Assembly (NCBI GenBank): GCA_902766325.1
Contig: CACXDF010000189.1
Span: 1 to 5,007 of the forward strand
Source of the DNA: an uncultured Eubacteriales bacterium
Lineage (GTDB): Bacteria > Bacillota > Clostridia > Christensenellales > DTU072
Direction of reading: 5' to 3'
Length of the DNA stretch: 5,007 bases
The number at the start of each line of letters is the position of its first letter. The first letter of the stretch is position 1. Shown piece after piece: positions 1 to 5,007 of this stretch. A program made the translations under genes and the position numbers. Under the pieces are notes generated by a model. That model saw only the letters and a list, made by a program, of their open reading frames with translations, had not been told where the DNA came from and ran no database searches.

Positions 1-57
1 GAACCCGCGACCTCACGCATGTGAAGCGTGCGCTCTAACCAGCTGAGCTAAGCCTCC
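1..57 (-). tRNA. tRNA-Val(CAC), 3' end cut by window edge
   Basis: Read on the minus strand, the tRNA starts at position 57 with acceptor arm GGAGGCT, then U8-A9. The D-stem is GCTC/GAGC with the AGCTGGTTA loop. The anticodon stem is a perfect CACGC/GCGTG pair closing the loop TTCACAT, which puts CAC at positions 34-36 and reads the valine codon GUG. A five-base variable loop (AGGTC) and the start of the T-arm (GCGGG, TTC) follow. The window ends inside the T-loop, so the rest of the T-arm, the 3' acceptor strand and any encoded CCA are not visible. A well-formed promoter lies immediately upstream. A C34 isoacceptor for Val is a dedicated GUG reader. Confidence 0.93.
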
Positions 58-68
58 GTACTTTCGGT

Positions 69-97
69 ATTGTAACACAAAGAGGGCGGGTTGGCAA
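69..97 (-). promoter_or_regulatory. Promoter of tRNA-Val
   Basis: On the minus strand there is a -35 box TTGCCA (positions 97-92) and a -10 box TACAAT (74-69), separated by exactly 17 bases. Each box has one mismatch to the sigma-70/sigma-A consensus. The expected start point lies about 7 bases past the -10, near position 62, which would leave a 5' leader of only about five bases before the mature tRNA end at 57. This is the layout expected of a tRNA promoter, trimmed by RNase P. Confidence 0.78.
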
Positions 98-201
98 GTG
101 TTTTCCGAAAAAACCTTTGGACGGGTAAAAAAATAGGGTAAAGGTGCTTTTGCCGGCTTATAATTCGTAAAAAAAACGCCGTTTGGGCGGTCTACTTTTT
201 A

Positions 202-230
202 TTGACTTCCATATATTTATTAATTATAAT
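202..230 (+). promoter_or_regulatory. Promoter of ispE-glgBCD, near consensus
   Basis: The -35 box TTGACT (202-207) and the perfect -10 box TATAAT (225-230) are separated by 17 bases. Only the last base of the -35 box departs from consensus. No TG extension precedes the -10. Transcription would be expected to start about 7 bases after the -10, at about 237, which is the A of the ispE ATG, so the transcript may have no 5' leader. This is the only strong promoter seen for the plus-strand genes and is inferred to drive the whole series. Confidence 0.8.
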
Positions 231-236
231 AGTATT

Positions 237-1058
237 ATGCAAAGTATTAATGCAAGGGCTAAGGTCAATCTTGCGCTCAACGTAAGGGGAAAAGAGGGGT
301 CGAGGCACTTGCTGGACGGGATATACGCTTGTTGCGATCTTTGCGACGAAATCGTCCTATCCGCGCGTGCGGACAAGGAGATACGCGTTTTGTACGAAGG
401 ACGCGAGGGACTGTATGAAAAGGATACGAGTTACGCCATGGCGCGACTTTTGCAAGAAACCTTTCATACGCCCGGAGCGGATATCTTTATTCGGAAGCAT
501 ATTCCCGAAAAGAGGGGACTGGGCGGCTCTTCCGCGGATGCGGCGGGGGTGGCGAGAGCCTTCTTAGGAGAGTTCGGTTTGGACGAGATCGACCCGAAAT
601 TACTGCTTTCGATCGGGAGCGACGTGCCGTTCCAATACGCGGGAGGATGCGCGAGAGTGCGCGGAGAGGGCGAATTGATAAAAAGCGTCCCTTTACCGCG
701 GATATATCTTGCAGTGGTTATTCCTCCGCGAGGGGTGTCTACGGCGGAATGCTTTTTTACGTTCGACCGCATGGGCGGAACGTCGGGAGACGTCGACGCC
801 TTGACGGAGGACTTATTAAACGAAAAAGAACCTGTCTTTTTCAATGCGCTCGAAAGGGCGGCGACGGCGCTCGTTCCGGAGATCGTAGTCGGGCGTAAGA
901 CGTTGGAAAAGGCGGGATTCGCTTGCGGAATGACGGGAAGCGGAAGCGCGTTGTTCGGAGCGGAATACGACGAAAAAATATTTCGTCAAAAACTAAAGAA
1001 GGTCGCTCTGCCGCAGGGCTTTACCCTGATCGAGACGAGGACGGAGGCTGTGTTATGA
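237..1058 (+). CDS. ispE: 4-diphosphocytidyl-2-C-methyl-D-erythritol kinase
   Basis: IspE is the GHMP-family kinase of the MEP isoprenoid pathway. It uses ATP to phosphorylate the 2-hydroxyl of CDP-methylerythritol in the cytosol. The 273-residue product is slightly short of the common 280-300. It begins with the family's N-terminal motif (ARAKVNL, residues 6-12, with Lys9 and Asn11). His24 aligns with the His of the usual GYH substrate motif, although the neighbouring Tyr is Arg here. The ATP-binding loop is GLGGSSADAAG (94-104), the catalytic Asp lies in GSDVPF (Asp129), and the glycine-rich third motif is GMTGSGSALFG (231-241). The ATG at 237 is chosen because the family N-terminus starts there; an in-frame TTG at 183 would add 18 atypical residues across the promoter. 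No Shine-Dalgarno site precedes the ATG. The stop overlaps the glgB start (ATGA). Codon use differs from the glg genes: 11 of 13 Thr codons are ACG, and GGA is the main Gly codon. Confidence 0.93.
   Translation: MQSINARAKVNLALNVRGKEGSRHLLDGIYACCDLCDEIVLSARADKEIRVLYEGREGLYEKDTSYAMARLLQETFHTPGADIFIRKHIPEKRGLGGSSADAAGVARAFLGEFGLDEIDPKLLLSIGSDVPFQYAGGCARVRGEGELIKSVPLPRIYLAVVIPPRGVSTAECFFTFDRMGGTSGDVDALTEDLLNEKEPVFFNALERAATALVPEIVVGRKTLEKAGFACGMTGSGSALFGAEYDEKIFRQKLKKVALPQGFTLIETRTEAVL
1043..1047 (+). promoter_or_regulatory. glgB ribosome binding site inside ispE
   Basis: GGAGG lies within the last codons of ispE, seven bases before the ATG at 1055. It fixes the glgB start at the ATGA overlap, rather than at the in-frame upstream ATG at 923, which would add 44 basic residues read from the ispE coding region. 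Confidence 0.85.
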
Positions 1059-3010
1059 AGAATTACGATTACCCGGTTTACCTTTTTAACGAAGGTACTA
1101 ACTTCGAAGCATATCGCTTTTTTATGCCGCAATACGTTCAGCACGAAGGCAAGAAGTGTTGGCGTTTCAGAGTGTGGGCGCCGCATGCTTTTTCCGTTTC
1201 CGTCGTAGGCGACTTTAACGATTGGAACAGAGAGATCGACAGAATGGAACGGGTGGCCGCGTCGGGCATCTGGGAAGGCTACGTGCGCGGCGCGAAAAAG
1301 TATTCCACCTATAAATTCAGTATCGAAGGCGCCGACCACGTGATCCGGCTCAAGTCCGACCCGTTCGCGACCCACAGCGAGACCATGCCGGCCAACGCCT
1401 CGAAGATCTACGATATCAACGGGTATGCCTGGCAGGACGGCGAATACATGAAGGCTCGTTCGGTCAAGAATACCTATACTTCTCCGATGAACATCTATGA
1501 AGTGCATCTCGGTTCATGGCGGAAGCACGACGACGGCAACTATTATTCCTACCTCGACGACGCCAAAGAACTGGTTTCTTACGTCAAAGAAATGGGATAC
1601 ACTCACGTAGAACTACTGCCTATTACCGAGCATCCGTTCGACGGAAGTTGGGGATATCAGACGACGGGTCTGTACGCTCCTACCTCGAGATACGGCACGC
1701 CGCATGACTTTATGGCCCTTGTCGACGCCTTTCATAAGGCCGGGATCGGGGTCATTTTGGACTTTGTGGTCAGCCATTTCCCGAAGGATGCCTTCGGTCT
1801 GTACGAGTTCGACGGCACCTGTCAGTATGAATACGACGACGTTTATAAGCAGGAACATAAGAGTTGGGGTACCCGCGTGTACGACTTCAATAAACCGCAA
1901 GTCCGCTCTTTCCTGATCAGCGCCATCGACTTCTGGTTGACTTATTATCACATCGACGGCATTCGCCTGGACGCCGTGGCGAGTATGCTCTATCTTAATT
2001 ACGACAGAAGAGACGGCGAGTGGCAACCCAACGACTTCGGCGGAGAATACAATCTTGAAGCCATTTACTTCTTGCAGACGATGAATAAGAATATACTTTC
2101 CCGCCACCCCGATACCATTATGATCGCCGAAGAAAGCACAGCTTTCCCCATGGTGACCATGCCCCCGAAACTGGGCGGACTGGGATTCAATTATAAGTGG
2201 AATATGGGCTGGATGAACGATATCCTCGACTATATCAAGATCGATCCCTATTTCCGTAGCGGCGCGCATAATAAGATCACCTTTTCCATTACCTACGCTT
2301 TCAGCGAGAACTATGTTTTGCCCTTCTCTCACGACGAAGTCGTCCATGGAAAACTGAGCCTGATCGGTCGTATTCCCACCGGGTATGAAGACAAGTTTTC
2401 CGGTTTAAAAACCCTTCTTTCTTATCAAATGGCGCACCCGGGCAAGAAACTCAATTTTATGGGTAACGAATTCGCGCAGTTTATCGAATGGGACAACAAA
2501 AAGCAACTTGATTGGCTTCTTCTCGATTATCCCGCGCACGTATCTTTCCGCGAGTTCGTAAAAGATCTGAATCATTTTTATCTCGATAACAAGTCCTTGT
2601 ACGAACAAGATAACACCTACGACGGCTTTAAATGGACGGTCGTGGACGACAATATGCAAAATATCATCGTTTTCACCCGTTATGATAAAAGCGGCGATAG
2701 CTTGATCTTCGTCGCAAACTTTTCTATGGCCGAACGCGACGGATACGAATTCGGCGTGGATAAAAAAGGCCTTTACGAAGTCGTTTTGCATACCGAGAGT
2801 GAAAAGTACGGCGGCAAAGTGCCGGACGGCTTGACGTACGAGACTTTCAATAAAGAAAACCACGGCAAAAAGCAGTCGATCAAAGTGGATATCAAGGCAA
2901 ATTCGGCCATGTTCATCCGCTTGAAAGAAGAATACGAAACGGAGGATGATATCGTCCTTACCGATACCACAGAAGAAGAAACACCGAAGACGAACAAGAA
3001 TACCAAATAA
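1055..3010 (+). CDS. glgB: 1,4-alpha-glucan branching enzyme
   Basis: GlgB cuts an alpha-1,4-glucan chain and reattaches it through an alpha-1,6 bond, creating glycogen branches in the cytosol. The product has 651 residues, within the family range. After the typical opening FNEGTNFEAY (11-20) comes one CBM48 domain, with WAPHAFSVSVVGDFNDWN at 41-58. The GH13 catalytic barrel spans roughly 145-500. Its conserved regions are visible: region I DFVVSHFPKD (236-245), region II GIRLDAVAS with nucleophile Asp306, region III IAEES with acid/base Glu359, and region IV SHDEVVHGK with Asp427. KWNMGWMND (381-389) and HPGKKLNFMGNEF (461-473) are further branching-enzyme signatures. A beta-sandwich domain follows (about 535-624), then an acidic, Thr-rich tail of about 26 residues that is not part of the known fold. 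There is no second N-terminal domain as in E. coli. Region I is slightly atypical (DFVVS for the usual DWVPG/A). It is probably translationally coupled to ispE, and glgC follows after 13 bases. Confidence 0.97.
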   Translation: MKNYDYPVYLFNEGTNFEAYRFFMPQYVQHEGKKCWRFRVWAPHAFSVSVVGDFNDWNREIDRMERVAASGIWEGYVRGAKKYSTYKFSIEGADHVIRLKSDPFATHSETMPANASKIYDINGYAWQDGEYMKARSVKNTYTSPMNIYEVHLGSWRKHDDGNYYSYLDDAKELVSYVKEMGYTHVELLPITEHPFDGSWGYQTTGLYAPTSRYGTPHDFMALVDAFHKAGIGVILDFVVSHFPKDAFGLYEFDGTCQYEYDDVYKQEHKSWGTRVYDFNKPQVRSFLISAIDFWLTYYHIDGIRLDAVASMLYLNYDRRDGEWQPNDFGGEYNLEAIYFLQTMNKNILSRHPDTIMIAEESTAFPMVTMPPKLGGLGFNYKWNMGWMNDILDYIKIDPYFRSGAHNKITFSITYAFSENYVLPFSHDEVVHGKLSLIGRIPTGYEDKFSGLKTLLSYQMAHPGKKLNFMGNEFAQFIEWDNKKQLDWLLLDYPAHVSFREFVKDLNHFYLDNKSLYEQDNTYDGFKWTVVDDNMQNIIVFTRYDKSGDSLIFVANFSMAERDGYEFGVDKKGLYEVVLHTESEKYGGKVPDGLTYETFNKENHGKKQSIKVDIKANSAMFIRLKEEYETEDDIVLTDTTEEETPKTNKNTK

Positions 3011-3014
3011 GGAG
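3009..3014 (+). promoter_or_regulatory. glgC ribosome binding site
   Basis: AAGGAG overlaps the glgB stop codon (TAAGGAG) and ends nine bases before the ATG at 3024. It selects this ATG over an in-frame ATG at 2946 inside glgB, which would add 26 Lys/Arg-rich residues not found in the family. Confidence 0.85.
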
Positions 3015-3023
3015 AAAAAGCAA

Positions 3024-4220
3024 ATGTTGTCCACAAAAAAAGAATGTGTTGCCATGCTGCTTGCAGGTGGCCAGGGAACAAGATTGGGTGTGCTTACCAA
3101 AAACGTGGCAAAGCCGGCTGTTCCGTTCGGCGGAAAGTATCGTATTATCGACTTTCCTATTTCAAACACCATCAACTCCGGTATCGATACCATCGGAGTT
3201 TTGACGCAGTATCAGCCGTTTGAACTCAACCAGTACATCGGCAACGGTCAACCGTGGGACCTTGACCGGTTGAACGGCGGCGCGTTCGTTCTTCCGCCTT
3301 ATCAACGCGGTAAATCGGGCGAGTGGTATAAAGGAACGGCAAACGCCATTTATCAGAATATCAACTTCATCGATCGTTACGATCCCGAATACGTCCTTAT
3401 CCTTTCCGGCGACCATATCTATAAAATGGACTACGCCGAGATGCTTGCCGCGCACAAAAAGAACAAAGCGGACTGTACCATCGCCGTTTTGGAAGTCAGT
3501 CTGGAAGAAGCCAGCCGCTTCGGTATCATGAACACCAATCCGGACGGCAGCGTCTATGAATTCGAAGAAAAGCCCAAACATCCGAAGAGCACCAAAGCCA
3601 GCATGGGTATCTACGTCTTTACTTGGAGCAAACTCCGCGACTACCTCATCCGCGACGAAGAGGATAAGGATTCCGCAAACGATTTCGGTAAAAACATCAT
3701 CCCCAATATGCTTGCCGACGGCCAAAAACTTTTTGCGTACGACTTCTCCGGCTATTGGAAAGACGTCGGGACCATCAGTTCTCTTTGGGAAGCCAATATG
3801 GATCTTCTCAATCCCAAAAGCGGATTGGAGATCAATGATCGCAACTGGAAGATCTACGCGCGTAATACCGCTCTCCCGCCGCAGTATATCGGCGACGAAG
3901 CGGTCATCACCGACAGTATCATCAGCGAAGGCTGTTCTATCCGCGGCAACGTGGCGAAGTCGGTCATTTATCAGGGCGCTTTGATCAAGAAGGGCGCCGA
4001 AGTAAGAGACAGTATCATCATGCCGGGCGCCTATATCGGCGAAAATGCGAGGGTATCCCACGCTATCGTCGGTTGGAACACCGTCGTCGGTAAGAACTGC
4101 GTCATCGGCGCGCCGCAAGAAGGCCCTGTAGCCGGCGAATGGAAGATCGCCGTCGTAGGCCCCGAAATGGAACTCGAAAAGAACAGCGTCGTCCGCGAAG
4201 GCGAAATGATAGGAGGCTGA
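3024..4220 (+). CDS. glgC: Glucose-1-phosphate adenylyltransferase, catalytic subunit
   Basis: GlgC makes ADP-glucose and pyrophosphate from ATP and glucose-1-phosphate, the committed step of bacterial glycogen synthesis. The 398-residue product has the nucleotidyltransferase fold first. The signature AGGQGTRL (14-21) is followed by AKPAVPFGGKYRIIDFPISN (29-48), with Arg20 and Lys30 at catalytic positions. LSGDHIYKMDY carries the metal-binding Asp130, FEEKP carries the presumed sugar-phosphate Lys183, and YWKDVGT carries the second metal Asp247. From about 285 the chain turns into hexapeptide repeats of a left-handed beta-helix (for example VITDSII, SVIYQGALI, DSIIMPGAYIG). At the position of E. 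coli Lys39, which binds the activator fructose-1,6-bisphosphate, there is Asn27 (LTKNVAKP), as in the B. subtilis sequence I recall. Little activation by that effector is therefore inferred. Thr codons are mostly ACC (10 of 15). Five bases separate it from glgD, its likely partner. Confidence 0.97.
   Translation: MLSTKKECVAMLLAGGQGTRLGVLTKNVAKPAVPFGGKYRIIDFPISNTINSGIDTIGVLTQYQPFELNQYIGNGQPWDLDRLNGGAFVLPPYQRGKSGEWYKGTANAIYQNINFIDRYDPEYVLILSGDHIYKMDYAEMLAAHKKNKADCTIAVLEVSLEEASRFGIMNTNPDGSVYEFEEKPKHPKSTKASMGIYVFTWSKLRDYLIRDEEDKDSANDFGKNIIPNMLADGQKLFAYDFSGYWKDVGTISSLWEANMDLLNPKSGLEINDRNWKIYARNTALPPQYIGDEAVITDSIISEGCSIRGNVAKSVIYQGALIKKGAEVRDSIIMPGAYIGENARVSHAIVGWNTVVGKNCVIGAPQEGPVAGEWKIAVVGPEMELEKNSVVREGEMIGG
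4211..4216 (+). promoter_or_regulatory. glgD ribosome binding site
   Basis: AGGAGG, a full Shine-Dalgarno core, sits in the last codons of glgC, nine bases before the ATG at 4226. It favours this ATG over two further in-frame ATGs at 4235 and 4238. Overlap with the end of glgC suggests coupled translation and matched amounts of the two subunits. Confidence 0.85.
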
Positions 4221-4225
4221 GAACA

Positions 4226-5007
4226 ATGAATAACATGATGAGTATTTTGTTTGCGTCGGGCAACGAAAGCAAACTGAACGAATTGACTTTGCACCGTACC
4301 ACCGCGTCCTTGCCTTTCGGCGGCAGGTATCGTTTGATCGATTTTACTTTAAGTAACCTTGTCAACAGCGGTATCACTCAGGTGGGTATCGTCACCAGAA
4401 GCAACTATCAGTCTCTTATGGATCACATCCGTCAAGGCAGAGACTGGGACCTCAACCGTAAGCACGGCGGTATCAGCGTGTTTCCGCCTTTTGTTTATAA
4501 TTCTTCGCGCGAGGTCTATAAGGGCAAGATAGAAGCCATCTACAGTATTATGAGCTTTTTGCATCACAGTCCGGAGCAGTACGTGGTCATCACCAACTGT
4601 GATATCGCGGCAAATATCGACTTCGGCAAAATGTACGAAAAGCATATCGAGAGCGGCGCGGAGCTGACCATGCTCAGTCACGACGGCTTTACCACGTCTT
4701 CCCGTCGTGCGGTCATCGAAACGGGAAAAGACGGCCTCGTCACCGACATTTACGAGACCGAAATGGCGGGGGAAGAAAAGAAAGAAATTTCGCTCAACAC
4801 ATACCTTATCAAGAAGGATCTCTTGATCGAACTGGTCCAAAAGGCATACGCCCGCGGACAGGTCGATTTTGAAAAAGACATTCTGTTTCACCTGGTGGCG
4901 GAAAAGAAAGTGTACGCGCTCAAGATCGAATCGTATGCGGCCATCATCGACGACGTTAAGACCTATTATAACGAAAGCATGAATTTGCTTTCCGACGACG
5001 TCCGTCA
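4226..5007 (+). CDS. glgD: GlgD, non-catalytic ADP-glucose pyrophosphorylase subunit (3' end cut)
   Basis: GlgD is a paralogue of GlgC that joins it in a hetero-oligomer and modifies its activity; in characterised Firmicutes it is inactive or nearly so alone. The frame is open from the ATG to the window edge: 260 codons plus two bases, of the family's usual 370 or so, so most of the C-terminal beta-helix is missing. SLPFGGRYRLIDFTLSN (28-44), MDHIRQGRDWDLNRKHGG (65-82) and FPPF identify the family. Compared with GlgC, the nucleotide loop is ruined (FASGNESKL for LAGGQGTRL), the catalytic Lys of AKPAV is lost (TTASLPF), and the EKP sugar-phosphate motif is absent. Aspartates matching both metal sites appear kept: NCD (Asp126) and IDDVKT (Asp243). 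Codon use matches glgC, and the five-base gap implies co-translation. A role as partner subunit is inferred from family knowledge. Confidence 0.95.
   Translation, partial: MNNMMSILFASGNESKLNELTLHRTTASLPFGGRYRLIDFTLSNLVNSGITQVGIVTRSNYQSLMDHIRQGRDWDLNRKHGGISVFPPFVYNSSREVYKGKIEAIYSIMSFLHHSPEQYVVITNCDIAANIDFGKMYEKHIESGAELTMLSHDGFTTSSRRAVIETGKDGLVTDIYETEMAGEEKKEISLNTYLIKKDLLIELVQKAYARGQVDFEKDILFHLVAEKKVYALKIESYAAIIDDVKTYYNESMNLLSDDVR

Noticed and set aside
1..60. tRNA as an integration site for a mobile element
   Set aside because: No integrase, direct repeat of the tRNA end or foreign gene is present on the visible side.
159..164. Second TATAAT on the plus strand
   Set aside because: There is no -35 box 16-18 bases upstream (GGGTAA at 17) and no TG extension.
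183..236. TTG start that would extend ispE by 18 residues
   Set aside because: The added residues are unlike any IspE N-terminus, and the stretch contains the promoter -35 and -10 boxes.
951..979. Possible internal promoter for glgB inside ispE (TTGTTC, 17 bases, AAAAAT)
   Set aside because: The -10 is poor and the sequence is explained by IspE codons. Not strong enough to list.
923..1054. Upstream in-frame ATG for glgB
   Set aside because: It lies wholly within ispE and gives a basic leader unlike the family. The ATG at 1055 has GGAGG at the right distance.
1613..2347. Long minus-strand open frame opposite glgB
   Set aside because: It lies over the conserved catalytic core of GlgB, and the open frame follows from the codon bias of the sense gene.
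2946..3023. Upstream in-frame ATG for glgC
   Set aside because: The extension is the glgB acidic tail read in another frame. The ATG at 3024 has an AAGGAG site and matches the family start.
3162..4226. Long minus-strand open frame opposite glgC
   Set aside because: It is a shadow of a strongly coding, motif-rich plus-strand gene. Its translation shows no recognisable motif and no ribosome binding site was noticed.
1..5007. CRISPR array, insertion sequence or unknown multi-gene system
   Set aside because: No repeated spacer-like units, terminal inverted repeats or transposase were seen. Every gene in the window falls into a known family.

Overview
The window suggests a bacterium of the Firmicutes/Clostridia type with a balanced base composition. 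Three things point there: GlgC sits next to the non-catalytic paralogue GlgD (a Firmicutes hallmark), GlgB has a single N-terminal CBM48 domain, and isoprenoid synthesis uses the MEP pathway (IspE). The species cannot be named from the sequence.

Layout. At the left edge a tRNA-Val(CAC) lies on the minus strand and loses its 3' end at the window border. A gap of about 180 bases follows, carrying two back-to-back sigma-70/sigma-A type promoters, each with a 17-base spacer: one fires left into the tRNA, the other right into ispE. The rest is a tight plus-strand gene series: ispE (237-1058), glgB (1055-3010), glgC (3024-4220) and glgD (4226 to beyond the window end). The ispE stop and glgB start overlap as ATGA; the other two gaps are 13 and 5 bases. 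No terminator or convincing internal promoter is seen, so one operon is likely.

How the genes work together. GlgC, probably with GlgD as a regulatory partner, makes ADP-glucose. GlgB branches the alpha-1,4-glucan that a glycogen synthase (GlgA, not in this window) would build from it. IspE is an MEP-pathway kinase with no metabolic link to glycogen, and it differs from the glg genes in codon use.

The most notable signals are a promoter placed so that the ispE mRNA would begin at or next to its own ATG (a probable leaderless first cistron, whereas the three glg genes have clear Shine-Dalgarno sites), the coupling of an isoprenoid gene to a glycogen operon, and the loss of nucleotide-binding signature residues in GlgD while both presumed metal-ligand aspartates remain. 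I found no CRISPR array, mobile element, phage gene or unknown multi-gene system. This is mostly ordinary core metabolism.
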